From: Lethocerus indicus
Taxonomy: Eukaryota > Arthropoda > Insecta > Hemiptera > Belostomatidae
DNA: 64,000 nucleotides
NCBI GenBank assembly: GCA_019843655.1
Contig: JACDQD010000005.1
Location: forward strand, 3,189,575 to 3,253,574
Direction: 5' to 3'
The translations under genes and the position numbers were made by a program. Shown here one piece after another: positions 46,861 through 58,609 of the stretch; the stretch's first letter is position 1; every line of letters begins with the position of its first letter. The notes under the pieces were generated by a model that had not been told where the DNA came from, did no database searches, and saw only the letters and a list, made by a program, of their open reading frames with translations.

Positions 46861-48239
46861 TAAATGAGAAAACCCTAAATGAAACTCTTCTTAGTTTAGT
46901 TGACAGTCCTGATTCGAGGCATTCTTCTGTTTTATTACTCAATTAAACCTTTCTAGGAGATTTATATAATGGTTGAATTATAATCTACTAATGATAAAAA
47001 CGAATTTATTAATAATTATTTGATTTTATTATATTGCAACAAAGTTGCTACTTGCAAATCGTGTGAAAGGAAAACCAGTTGTGCCAGAAGTGTCCAGTAC
47101 AGAATACCCTCGACGCGACCGAACTGCCTTACAGCAATCTTAAATCATATAAACGGGCAGCGCGTGTATTGTCGCATTTTATGGGCTCTAAGTTTCGTAG
47201 ATATATTTTTTTTTACGACAGGCACAGATGATGCAGTAAAATGCAAATCGGGGAATGTGCGCTGATTCGACACCGCGTTATTGCCAACAGTCCACCGCCA
47301 GTCCCATACATAAATAAATGCATGCATGTTATAAATTATGCATATTAAAATTGACGGCTAATATGTTATAATAGGTATGAGTCGTTGGAATTTATGATTG
47401 GACCTCCTGCCAATCGGGATGAGGAGGTTTATAATGAAACGGCTCTTCCGAATATTAACGTATTGAATTCAGCACACACTCATACCGGATCATATTGTAT
47501 TCAGTTTAAATTTCGCTACTCATCAAATTCATTAACTTTGTTATTAATTTTAAGGTCACCGAATTCAATCGTAAACCAATAACTGAATACTGCACGGACT
47601 CTTTAACAATAGAATGCATTGTAATGTACTGTAAGTGAACGATCAATGAGTTCACCGGCAGCCAGTTTCATTACAGCGATAATTGGGAAAAATTAAATTG
47701 CTATTCGATTGTCAGCATAAATGAAAACATTTGAATCATATTAAAACAACATCGGGCTTTAACGGTCAGTGGATTAAAATGGCGCAAAACCTATATTGTA
47801 TGATTCATCTTCGAATTCAAATATTGAATTTTAAGTTGGAAATAATCAAGCTAACCCTACAGGTTATTTGTAAGCATTATAATATATTCGCAGAATATAT
47901 TCGAGCGTTTATATAATAGATTACATTAAGAACGTGGAGTGAACCTTTCCGGGTATACTGGAGAAGATTGAAGTCGCTCACTGACGAGCTCAGAATTTAA
48001 CAGTAATCCCTACTACTACACCGGAACCCTCTCTCATTATGAATGGGCATCTCAGTATTAATATTGAAAGCGGCCCGCCCATCTTTTGATGGGCAACAGT
48101 TATAAAGAAAAAAAGAAGCTCATTAACTGTAGTACTCGTTAGAATTCGATGGAAAGACGATGGTCAACCGAATTTTACATTACACAAGTACTCATTAGAA
48201 TCGAGTATTACATATATATAAAGGAGCCATATATGTCGT
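46861..48239. other. AT-rich non-coding stretch
   Basis: The plus frame 47020-47265 is Cys-rich at its start (ATCKSCERKTSCARS) but has no zinc-finger spacing. Short direct repeats AGTACTC(G/A)TTAGAAT occur at 48131 and 48187. Nothing else. Confidence 0.4.
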
Positions 48240-48680
48240 CCGAATTTATTCAGATAGTGGGCCGTTATGTTCGACGAAACAGATGTACTCGATCGGGAAA
48301 CGAAGAGTGAGACTGGGACTGATAAATCGAAGTGGAAAGAGCGAGAGAGGGTCGAAAGGGAAATGAAGTCCCGTGAAGGAAATGACTGGACCGGGTACGG
48401 GGGGACTTATATTGGAACTTCCTGTGGAGCGCCACCAACACTCCGACTCGTGTCCCACTCAAGACCCCCTCAAGCCCCTCACTACCCTCTTTAAGCACTA
48501 TCAAATCTCCTTGAATTTATCGCCCGCACATTTCTTCCCTTTCCTTTTGTCGTCCCTCACCCCCGCCTCCCCTCCGGCGAACAAATAAGCCCCTCATTTA
48601 AGAGAGAAAGAGAGAGAGGCCGGAAAATCGGGTTGAAATTTGTTCCCCACACCCCCAGTTGTGTTTCAGCGACCAAATTT
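48240..48680. other. GC-richer island, purine- then pyrimidine-rich
   Basis: Plus strand purine-rich at 48290-48400, pyrimidine-rich at 48470-48570, then AGAGAGAAAGAGAGAGAGG near 48602. Four overlapping frames on both strands reflect this skew. Confidence 0.45.
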
Positions 48681-49679
48681 GTGCAATATTCCGCAGCTAA
48701 CGTAAAATCACTTTGAAGACTCATCTGAAATGATACTGGGCTCTAAGACACGCTATTGGGATGCTTTTCCCGATAGATATTGCCGACAATAATATTTATT
48801 CAATGGCGTTAACCAAAAACTGTCCAAGAGTTCAGAAAACAGAATCTTGAAATCCAGTTTTCCGTGTCCTTTGCCGTATAAAAATATAACGAACGCCTGA
48901 AAAGGAAGATGCGACGCGATTTAAACATACCGGAAAAATAAATAAAATAAATTTAAGAAAAGGGAATAACAAAGTAGCGGCAACAGAACAGTTAAAAAAA
49001 TTGAAAACATGATGGGCGTTAAGAGAATTATTCATCAGCCGTCGGCGTGCGTACCACTGAGCAACCCCCTATATTACTCCCACTGAATGCCTCCTTTTAT
49101 TCAGGGATCCTTTGCGAGAGATCCTTTGTCCAACCTCCCTTGACTTATAGACTTGGATTGTTTTCCTAAAATTAGCTGTCAACTCAAGTTCACGACAATC
49201 TCGCCTCGTGAAATTATACCGCCGCTGTCATATCAGCTCAAATCAGTAAACTGTATATTTATGTCTGCGTTTAAATGACACGATGATAGATTTTTAAATT
49301 GGGGGTTTTTCCATTATATGGAAAATATAATTCTGGTTGAAAAGAGCTACTGAGAGTCTTTATATACTGGTGCATACGACACGAGGGACGAATTTTCAAG
49401 ACCTCAGAAATGTTCTCCATTTTTAATTCAGACCAATGCAAATATTTGGAGCGATTATATCAAAATATTCCATGGTATATTGCGCTATCATATATTTAAG
49501 TAATTTAATAATTAAAACTACGTTCTTAAAATTACATCGCAGAATTTATCGGATATATTTATTGCGATACCTTTTTCCTATAATAGTTTAATAAGGCCTC
49601 TTTTACGTTTGGGCTGAAATATATAAACTCGGTCCTGCGGTGTGCGGTTCATTGGCGAATCTCAATTTCGAGAAGGCTT
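48681..49679. other. AT-rich non-coding stretch
   Basis: A GGGATCCTTTGCGAGAGATCCTTTG direct doublet (GATCCTTTG twice) lies near 49106-49130. No gene. Confidence 0.4.
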
Positions 49680-50300
49680 TTATATTGAATCCTGTAAAAG
49701 TGTTGGGGGGGGGGTTGGAGGGGGGGGGGGGAGGAAACGGCCCCGTAGTCAAGTAAAAAGGGGAGGAAAAGGATAAACCGCGACTATTGTGATTGTCCGT
49801 CGGTTGAGAACAACCGGAGGAGAAACGGGGCGGAGTGTGCCGAGGGTGAGAAAAGGATTTGTGTTAAGGTGGCTCCGGGACGCTTCACTTTATTTTTCGA
49901 TCGAGCGCCCCCGACCGTTCCTTTTTTCCGAAGGGAATGTAGTTTGATGCGTCCGACCCCAGCAACTAAAAGCTCCATCGCTCTATTCGCACCGACCATT
50001 GTCCACCCTTTTCAGTTCCCGTTTGAAATACTCCCGGAGCCCCGCGAGTGTACCTCTATTGACCTCCGCCCCCGGGAGCATCCTCTCGCTGGATTTATCC
50101 GTCCCGGCATTGTGTCCGGTAAGCAACATCCCTCCACCCGCCCCCGCACGCCCACAAAGCGCATTGTGATAAAGCAAATTTGATTTATGGGCATCGACAC
50201 ACTCCCGCGTCGTAGGAGCGGTTCAGTTTATAGGTCTGACCCTGACGCCGGCGGCAAAAAGCTTTTCACCGATACATTATCCAACCTTTCAGCTCCAATT
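49680..50300. other. GC-richer island with strong G-quadruplex motif
   Basis: G10 at 49705-49714 and G12 at 49720-49731 separated by TTGGA, then AGG: many ways to form a G-quadruplex on the plus strand. CpG-rich DNA follows to about 50250. Several frames on both strands (49784-50200) show no domain. Confidence 0.55.
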
Positions 50301-51446
50301 TGAAATATTTGTTCTACAAACTCTCTACACTGTAACGCGACCGTATAGATCCATTTGCATCTATCGCTGCCGATATTGCGTCGGCGTGTTTCAAAGCATT
50401 ACCCCCTTCGAATGTTAATGCTCAAATATCCCTGGGTGCATCGGTTTTAGAACTTTGATTTATCTGTCTGGACTATCGAACTAAAAAATATTCCCAAGCG
50501 CTAGTGTCCCCTTTTTAGAAGCCCCCTGTTCTCGACCGACGCAACGTTGCAAGTAAATTACAAAATCTAAATTGGAACCTAATGTGCATTTGAAATGAGA
50601 TTTTTTACAAGAAAAATGGTAATTACATGACTTAGAAATAGTATTTAATGATACGAACCTTCTCTTTGTTAAGCCTATTGTCGCACATACACACATCCCG
50701 GTGAAAATATTCCCTTGATCATACATTACTCTAACTACTTGAACTATATTATTACTATCGAAAGTCCGGTGGGATGGATGCCCGTTTGCTTAAACTTTAT
50801 TTAAATATAGTGACAAATGTTCGCTCCAGATAGCTATCTAATGTGGTAATTACATTGATTATCTTCCATATGAAATAAATACAGCTTGGAATAGTCAATT
50901 TCGCTATGCAAATATTAGTTGGAATTCAAACGATGGGGGCCAAAAAATCTACTCCCACTGTAGGTGGGGGTCTATAAAGCCGAGAACCAGCAGAGAGGGT
51001 CACTCTCAACTTTGTTTTTGATATAAACACAATCGAGAATGATTCATTGTCCGGTTCATAAACAATACGATCCACACTATCTGTTGTCGTCCAGACCCAA
51101 TAAAAACAACAATAACCGAATACCCCTCCCCCGGCCTCCAATTTATTGTCTCCCCCCCCCCACCAATATGACTTTGCCTAAAATATCCATTTTTATTCTC
51201 GCCGCATTCATTGGCACAGGCGGGGCCCGCTTGATTTATCACCGATAGCGTTACAAAAACTTCGGCCGCTACAAGATTCGCATCTGAACAGATTTCGAGG
51301 ACGGAGGGATAAATTCGGTGGCGCGAAAAAATTGAAAAATTTCCAAAAAATATATCGCTACAGGTCGTAGTAGGAAAATTGAGGAATTGAGACTTAAAAT
51401 AGGATCGTCGGAATCATAATTACAGGAGAAGATGTCTCCGAAATGA
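50301..51446. other. Non-coding; GC-richer patch at about 50920-51330
   Basis: C10 at 51152-51161. Frames on both strands at 50926-51248 are unrecognised. The minus frame 50481-50726 likewise. Confidence 0.4.
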
Positions 51447-51599
51447 ATGGGTTCTCACATAATAGAAATGAAATTAAAAAAGCAGTTTTATAACGAGGTA
51501 TCTGAATTACTAAGGAGATTTGTAGCATTTCACAAAGACGCTTCAAGTCTTCCATTGAAAGCTACCATTCAGAAATTAGAATCTGTACCAACCCGTTGA
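51447..51599 (+). CDS. Short coding-like ORF, unrecognised
   Basis: ATG to TGA, 50 codons. The middle reads FYNEVSELLRRFVAFHKDAS and then LPLKATIQKLES, an amphipathic helical make-up that looks protein-like rather than random. No domain was recognised. The DNA upstream has a stop three bases before the ATG. It could be a remnant of a mobile-element ORF, a small peptide or chance. Confidence 0.2.
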   Translation: MGSHIIEMKLKKQFYNEVSELLRRFVAFHKDASSLPLKATIQKLESVPTR

Positions 51600-52240
51600 C
51601 TCCATCCTAAATCCTCTGGTGCGTTTATTATATCCGACGACTGATCCGCTACCGGAAATTCACTAGCCTTGATGTTGGCCTTTGTTTCATGATCCAATTT
51701 TAAAATGAGACAAAAATTTGGCTATGAAATAAATAAAAATAGTAGCTCTACCAAGATTTGTATTTGATTAAAACAGTCTGGTGGATTTCACTAGATCTGA
51801 GGCGTTTCATGGAGTAACCGCGTCGCACCGATTCAACCCCCCCCCCAGAACGGCCCCGGGAAGACAACTGGTTTTATTACCGGGAGTGGAAAATCTGAGA
51901 GGCGGCCAGGAAAGGAGATCACAAAAGCGTGATTGAAGCCGAGGGCCGTCGCCGTTTACGAGGTCGCTCAAAATTTGAGCCCCCTTACATTGATGCAGCC
52001 CGGGTTTATGGCAGGGGGGCGAAGGGGGGGGGGTTGGAGGGTGGAAACGACCCTCCACGGCCCGACTGAGGTGAGCGGCCCATATCTTATTATTATTATT
52101 ATTATTGCCCCGCCCTCCTTCCATCCACCTCCGCGTCCCATCACATTCTCGATATTTTCTACCGAGCTCACGACCCCCGGTAATTGAGTTCCATTTCAAG
52201 CCCTTAAACAATAGCGGCGGTGCAGTGGACCGGGTTAAAG
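51600..52240. other. GC-richer island with G/C runs (from about 51800)
   Basis: C10 at 51837-51846, G6 at 52014-52019, G10 at 52024-52033 followed by TTGGAGGGTGG: a G-quadruplex motif. A (TTA)n tract follows. Both strands have frames here (51807-52211 minus, 51933-52187 plus) built from the runs. Confidence 0.5.
52087..52106 (+). repeat. (TTA)n microsatellite
   Basis: Six to seven TTA units between CATATC and GCCCCGCCC. Confidence 0.85.
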
Positions 52241-52689
52241 CCTGTACTTAGGAGACTTCGAATTTTTATAATACAGTATAACCCCATTAGAATTATACTA
52301 ACTTGTCTCTTATGTAGCGGCATAATTATACACACTAAGAGTGGTTAGTCATCTTCAAAAGTATTTACCTTAATAAAAACGAATGTAACCAGATTACCAA
52401 TAAGAAAAAACTTTCAACCGAACTATTCTGAAAATTGGATAGATGAAGGACTATCATTATTATGTCCTACAAAATTAGACATTAATTACTAATGGAATTT
52501 GATTTGATAACAATACCTGTTCCGAATTACACATAAGCTTGGATTTGGTGATCAAAATAAAGGAACGTTGCAGTGCTAATTATTGTGCCATATTATAATG
52601 TAATATAATATAATGTACAATAACCACAGGTTGTACATATAATATAATGTATATTATTGCGTACTATAGTGAATAATCGTATCTCGTTT
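52241..52689. other. AT-rich stretch with an imperfect hairpin
   Basis: ATGTACAA (52613-52620) and TTGTACAT (52631-52638) pair around a 10-base loop; flanking TATAATATAA words extend the pairing with small bulges. A 52376-52490 frame reads KNFQPNYSENW, vaguely like the end of some transposon integrases, too weak to call. Confidence 0.4.
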
Positions 52690-53250
52690 AATTATTAAAA
52701 AGCCACTCGACTGCAGAGAGTCACCGTAATATTCGGGAATACGTTTGTTTTTAAACGCTTCGGGTCTGCTCATTTTATATTCGAATCTACCACATTCATC
52801 GCATAACAAAACGGGCCGGATGAAAGGAATAAAACAGATTTGGGGGCGGGCGTTCCGCGGCACTTTTAAGGGGCCGCACCTCCCCCACGGTGTAGGCCGG
52901 TTCAACCCCTCATGAAAAGCGCGTCACCCTCAAAACCCGGCTTCCCGTTCTGTCTTCACACTTCAAAACAAGCCCTCTCTCTCCCTCTCCCTCTCCTCTC
53001 TCTCTCTCTCTCACTCCCTTCTTATCTTTTCCTAAGTCTGTTTTCGCAATTGTTTGCAGCTACCTTCTTCCCCCCCACCGAAATCCTGCTCCAGACACTT
53101 CTGCGAGAGTTTTTCTTTGTTCCACGACGGAGAAACTGCTGTCGCCGCTTTGCCTTCTTCATACTACTGCAGGCTTCTTTTTTTGTTTACCCCCTCTCCC
53201 CCGCCCAAACACACACACCGGGGCCTCGTACAATGCGTATAAGCTAACAA
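52690..53250. other. GC-richer island with CT tract
   Basis: CpG-rich to 52920, then CT-rich 52974-53012 (CTCTCCTCTCTCTCTCTCTCTC), then pyrimidine-rich. The 111-codon frame at 52912-53247 is a product of the tract. Confidence 0.45.
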
Positions 53251-54440
53251 ATTAGAAGCGATGAATTCCAACAGTAGATTCATTTTACTAATGAATCCAG
53301 TCAGCGAAATATATGTAAGCTGTAGAGGACACCGAAACTAATACTACAAATATATAAATTCCCTCAGCCGGCCAACAGGTAATACGAATCTAATAAGCGA
53401 CCAACAATACATGAAATTGCCGTGCTAATTCTTGAGCCAATCCGGCGCCTGACATTAATTAATTTGATTGTATTTGTGTGAGTGATTCATTTTCTATCGC
53501 TATATCGTGAGAAAAAATTATACTTTAAAAAGCTATGTTGAAAAATGTTATGTTAAGGGCAACATTAATGCCGTCGTACATTTATGGATAAGCGAATTTT
53601 AAATTCGAAACATTAAAATAATTTTGGCCCAAGAAACCGAAAATTAATTAACATATATCTGTCGGTAAAGTAAAACGGTGCAGAGTCCATTCCGGGCCAA
53701 AACTGCGCTATTCATTTTTTTGTCCGCCTTATTCTCGTTACCGTTATTCTCGTTCTTCCCCCTTACTCTACTTGGTGGGCGGGGGAAGAAAATAAATTTG
53801 GAAACGTCCGCCCTAAGCAGAAGGAAGTAATTTTCTTAATCACCGCATTAATTGGGGACTTAATTAAACCTGTGGAAGGGGGTTGTTGAACACACAGTCA
53901 GAAGCGAACTTAGACCCACCCTTCGGGAGTTAAACAAGTTTTAAAACTAATCTGCAATAAGTTGAAAGTCGGCGAGCGTTTGGGGTGAGAGGGGGTGGGG
54001 CGGACGGAAGATCTCTCCAACCGGCGATGTTGATGTTATTGTTATTAACTTGAAAGACAGGCACGCTTAATTAGAATGATAACGCCATCGCCACCGAGAA
54101 TAGGGCCCGGGCTATCTAATTAGAAAGCTGCGAAAGAAACAGATTCTCTTCGCAGCTATAGATTAAGTTGTGGAATATAAAAAGCTTTCGACCGATCATT
54201 TGAGGGATAATATGTGCAATATTATCTGTAAACATTATTATCCCTAGAAACATTCTTTAAATACTACTGTGTTAATATTATACAATTACAGATTATAATT
54301 CGTCTCCCTAAAATCCAGTGGCTCAGTGATTCACTATGAAGTATTATGTAAGTTCTGCCATCGTAGTGAGAGGAGCAAAAGACGAAAGTGAATTTTAAGA
54401 AACGTGAAATATAACTTCATATAATTATAATTGTGTCGCG
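53251..54440. other. Non-coding; GC-richer patches at about 53690-54150
   Basis: AGCTGCGAA (54126-54134) and TTCGCAGCT (54149-54157) form a 9-bp inverted repeat around 14 bases. No frame of interest. Confidence 0.4.
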
Positions 54441-55310
54441 ATGTTATTATTTCTGTATTCTGTCATACCACATTCAGTTTTATCTCTATTTATGACGCTT
54501 CCAAAATTATTTTTTGGACCATTCCGTTATCGGATTGTGAATAAGGTCGGCGCAATTGATATTCGCCGTAATCGTATATTTGATTTAACGGACGGGGGGG
54601 GGGGACGGTGGGGTACATGTTATTGGAGTTGCTCCTTTTCAACTTGTTGGCTCTGCAGGAATTAGCCGTCGGCGAGTAGACCGCCTCTAACACTACCAGC
54701 GGGTATTAGTATCACTGAAACTTTACTTGATTGTATCAAAGTTTAAGGGACACGTCTCAGTCATCTCCTCCAGTCTGATACTGCTCCCCCCCTCCCTACA
54801 ACAATACTCATGTATGCCCCCCCATCGGTTTGTTTCACGTCGTTTGGAGTGTGGGTCTGACGTAATTAAATTATTTTAAAACGAGGCATGGCCTCCAGAA
54901 AAAAGAATGAATTAGCTATGTATATAAACAAAATGGTAGAACGTTATATTTTATAAAATTTGTAAATTGTTACACACAAAGGTTCATGCAAATATATTAA
55001 TAAAACTATAGCATTTGGAGATTGAAATCACTATATAGCCCAATTTAAATTTCAGGCCTACTGAAATATATTATTCCGTAGGAAAATATGTAGATATATT
55101 TAAAAAAATGATGTATTTTGAAAATATTGGACGATTTATGGTGAATACAAATTTAATTCTCCAACATAATGAAGTTATTTATTTTTTAATTTATTTATTT
55201 AGGCAAAGCTATTAAACAGTGTATTGTTCGAATATAAGTAAAGAGGTAAATGTTTTATCATTATTACAGTCCTGTAAATCGTACGATTTGGGAACAGTAA
55301 TAATCGCAAC
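54441..55310. other. Non-coding; G11 run at 54594-54604
   Basis: Frame 54441-54665 (+) starts hydrophobic and ends in the G-run; unrecognised. AT-rich from 54870 to 55300. Confidence 0.4.
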
Positions 55311-55461
55311 GGATTCCAGGGTTGAAGTAGGCGTGACTCGAGCACCCCGGGTTTAAATTCGAATTGACTATTCATAATTTACTGGATGGACGGGCCAGAC
55401 TATGAATACTGCCGGCCATAGGACCGTTTCGGGCGGCCCGGATATTGAATTCATATTTGTG

Positions 55462-55498
<37 letters not shown>

Positions 55499-55939
55499 GA
55501 ACAATAAGGGGGACGTGAAAGGCAACCCCGTCGGAAGGCGGGATGGTGGGGGGTCTGATCGAAATATCATTAGTCCACCCGCCGCCCTCAACTTTACAAT
55601 TAAAGTTTTGAAAGGCCGTCGGGGCTGGGGGTGTGTCCAAATTGGAGATTATAATTAACAAGAAGTGAAGTGACCCCGGCCCTGGACCTCCCTGTCTTCC
55701 AACAAAACCACACACTGTTATCGACAGCGTGTCCCAAGACCCTCCGAGGAAGGTGAATTGTACGCGATATTGACCCACGAGTACGCAACCACCCCCACGA
55801 CCGAAGGTCAAGAATCGGATCCGAATTTATGGACGTATTCCCTGAAAGTTATGCATTCGGGAGTCCACTCTGAAAGAGTTTTGTCAAATTTTACCGGCGA
55901 ACTCGAAACGTATTCAATTTAAATTATAGCCTCGCATCA
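55311..55939. other. GC-richer island with AG repeat
   Basis: Contains (AG)16 and CpG-rich flanks. The 147-codon minus frame (55368-55811) runs through the AG tract (Ser-Leu repeats) and has no domain. Confidence 0.45.
55465..55496 (+). repeat. (AG)16 microsatellite
   Basis: Uninterrupted AG for 32 bases, flanked by GAAA and CTGAAC. Confidence 0.95.
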
Positions 55940-56262
55940 CATTCCCTACAAGAATACCATAATCCATCATAATCCCAACTTCCTTTTGAAAAATCAAGTG
56001 CGGTACTTGGGGCTACACTTGGACAGGGGACGTTAGAAATTCCTATTGGAACTCCTCGACAACGGATCACAATTGTTACATACGAACAAATTATTAATTA
56101 ACGACTGAATTTTAAAACGTAACTGGGCGTACGGAATTGAGTTATGGGGATCCACATCTCAATCCCACTATCGTCCTTCGTAAAATTGTTGACGGACCCA
56201 ACTTATGTTTCTAACGCGCGATCCGTTCCGATTTGAAAGTCCCATTCGTCCATGAATTACCA
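55940..56262 (+). mobile_element. Decayed Jockey-type LINE, RT C-terminal half
   Basis: From left to right the plus strand reads QVRYLGLHLDRG, a short gap, LLDNGSQL..NKLLIN, then WAYGIELWGS, LRKIVDGP and SDLKVPFVHE. In Jockey-clade RTs these are 'V-[KR]-Y-L-G-x-x-L-D', 'W-L-x-x-x-S-x-L-x-x-x-N-K-L-L', 'W-T-Y-G-I-x-L-W-G', 'L-R-x-I-x-x-A-P-W-Y-V' and 'D-L-x-[IV]-P-x-V-x-E-E', in this order. Several in-frame stops, a deletion between the first two boxes and phase changes after LWGS show an old dead copy. The DNA is related to the relic at 19263-19372. Upstream 55900-55990 is probably the weakly preserved thumb-proximal part. Confidence 0.85.
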
Positions 56263-57450
56263 ACTTCCTGATATAAATCCTTTAATCCTTCGATTCGAAA
56301 CCTCTCCTCTCAAATCGCACAGTGACTGAATATAATTTTAAACATTTTAGTCGTGACTTAATATAAGAGAGAAAAAAACAATAGCTTTTCAGTTTTCGTC
56401 ATTCTAAAGATTTAGTCGGAGTTTAGGGGTTTAGCCATTCAAAGGCGCGTGTACATCATTTCATTATAGCTAAGAAACTGGCTTATATAAGACCAAAAGG
56501 GCTAGAGGAGATAGAAAATCATAATGCCCTCCTGAATCTCGAAAGGAATTTTCAATAGGATACCTCGGAATTAATTGATGTATACAAAACTATTAGAGGA
56601 GTTTAGGTTGGCAGATCAATGCTATTAGGAGAGCTACATTTAACGCCAATTTTCTTCCTTATGTGATAATCTCATGCAGATTCATAATTCGTTATGGTGA
56701 AAATACAAATAATAATAAACAAGAAAAAATGTTCGCTTGATGTAAATATCCAGTTATAAATTACTGTAACGTAATCACCGGTATCAAGAAATTTCCATTT
56801 CCTTGCCCTTTCAAAATCCCGGTTTATTAAATTGCCTGGGGGTTTTTTACCTGTAGAACAAGTAAAATTCTGATATTACAAAATGAATATCAAAGTTCTT
56901 ACATCCCACTTACTACCGACGCTGTATTTACATGGAAGCTTGTAATTCTACTTTGATAGGGCAATATAAAATAGAGATACAAAAAAATCAAAGAAGAAAC
57001 ACATGAGTCCTAACCGGGTGCCCAGGTAATGATATAAGTAATAACCATTAGAGCGGAGTCGTTAAGCTCAATTTAAAAAGCCTAATCCTCCGCCAACTCC
57101 AAATTACTTTTTCCCGAAGGATCATTTGTTCAGGAGGTAATGAGTTCCCATTAAATTACATTTATTTTATGCCATTTTCTATAAGAAAGGCCCTATATAT
57201 CCTCCCGGTTTTTTTGTCCCGCTTTCGAACTCTTATGGAAGGATCATTTATAGCTATTTGCTTTAAAGGCATTCCTGAAATCCCGATAATAAGGAGATCA
57301 TCTTTTTCTTTAGGATGTAACATATTACTTTCCCCTTTTTACGTGCTTGGAAATATTAAAAAATCGAACCATTATTTACTATTTAGTTTCAGTGAGGCGT
57401 CTTGTGCTCGCTAAATTAAGATTTTGTTGGCAAAGGTTTTCTAAAAATTC
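56263..57450. other. Non-coding stretch
   Basis: A stop-broken coding-like segment (56469-56607, plus: KKLAYIRPKGLEEIENHNAL) follows the Jockey relic but does not match the LINE's expected continuation. The frame 57169-57414 is unrecognised. Confidence 0.35.
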
Positions 57451-57609
57451 GCATTCCGTTCCCAGGTTATACTATCCCGCAATACGCCGAACGCCTTCCG
57501 TTCCTAGGTTATACTATTCCACAATACCCGAACGCCTTCCGTTCCTAGGTTATACTATCCCGCGATACCCAAACGCCTTCCGTTCCTAGGTTATACTATC
57601 CCGCAATCC
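57451..57609 (+). repeat. 41-bp minisatellite, four copies
   Basis: Units start with TTCCGTTC at 57454, 57496, 57537 and 57578 (spacings 42, 41, 41; the last copy is partial) and share CCTAGGTTATACTATCCCGC. Copies differ by a few bases. It is not a CRISPR array, since there are no unique spacers. Confidence 0.95.
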
Positions 57610-57634
57610 TCTTGCCATAATACATTATGGTTAA

Positions 57635-57808
57635 TTGAATTTAGAATATTTTTTTGATAACGCATTTTTCACGAACATAATTAAAAAATTGTCAAGGTTT
57701 TTAAAGCAATTATATTACGAAAGCCTTTTAAGTAATATAGAATTAGCAGACAAAATTAGACCGTTAATCAGAAAAGTAATAAATGATTATTTAGAAAAAT
57801 ATGGCTGA
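57635..57808 (+). CDS. Stop-free coding-like frame after the minisatellite, unproven
   Basis: 57 codons without an ATG, ending in TGA; it includes LLSNIELADKIRPLIRKVIN and a terminal YLEKYG. A possible acceptor TTGAATTTAG precedes it. The make-up looks like the helical C-terminus of a protein, but AT-rich DNA gives such frames often. No homolog recognised. Confidence 0.15.
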   Translation: MNLEYFFDNAFFTNIIKKLSRFLKQLYYESLLSNIELADKIRPLIRKVINDYLEKYG

Positions 57809-58609
57809 CTTACTCAGAACGTGCGCTGCGTCATTTCGTGCCCAGCTGAAACAAAAACAACAATTACCATTAAATCGCTGAATTCAAAATGAAAAATGAA
57901 GACAAATATTAAAGTAAAGAATATGAGAGAAAAGGTGAAAGGGTAAATTACATATTCAGAGTATATTGTCAGAATATGTATAAAACCAGAAGCATTTAAC
58001 AACAAAATGTTACGTTATTAAAAATATTATAGCACCAATTAGGCAACGGAATTTTTGAAAAAGCATTAACTTCGAAATGAATTTCGAATCTTTTACGATT
58101 CAAATACGTTCATTTTAATAATTATTATTTGCTCTTGTTAGACTCATATTTTCATGTTCTCTTGTTACCATGAAAGAAGTGTGTACATACATACACATCT
58201 CGTTTATTTCATAAATATATGTAATACTCCAATCGATTGACCTTCTCGTAAGAGTTGTTCTATTCATTCATAATATATTCGCTCCAGTCCCGTTTCTATT
58301 ATCCTTCGATTAAAGTGTTTTCAAGTACAATTTGACATAAATAAAATAGTTATTGCTGCGGCAGAAAGGCGAAAGAATTTATTCGAACGAAACGAAATTT
58401 TTTTTTCAGTTTAATTTATATTATAATTTAGTCTAGAATATTTGCGACCAAGAACACGGTTTAATCGAGGAATATAATCTTTATATAAATCGTACTGTTT
58501 TGATATGAAGGCACGGTTGTCAGTAGAGGAGAAAAAACATAATGTAGTGCGTTTATTTAAGCAATAAAGAAAATGCTCAAATAACTATATTGAATGATAC
58601 AGAAGCATT
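57809..58609. other. AT-rich non-coding stretch
   Basis: The minus frame 57814-58005 is Phe/Val/Ile-rich and unrecognised. GTGTACATACATACAC near 58181. Nothing else. Confidence 0.45.

Noticed and set aside
51807..52211. 134-codon minus-strand ORF
   Set aside because: Built from G-runs and a TTA repeat; the plus strand is open too.
52376..52490. Frame resembling the C-terminal region of a transposon integrase
   Set aside because: Only a handful of residues fit (FQPNYSENW) and the expected spacing is broken.
55368..55811. 147-codon minus-strand ORF
   Set aside because: Runs through the (AG)16 tract; no domain.
57451..57609. CRISPR array
   Set aside because: Units are continuous tandem copies with no unique spacers.
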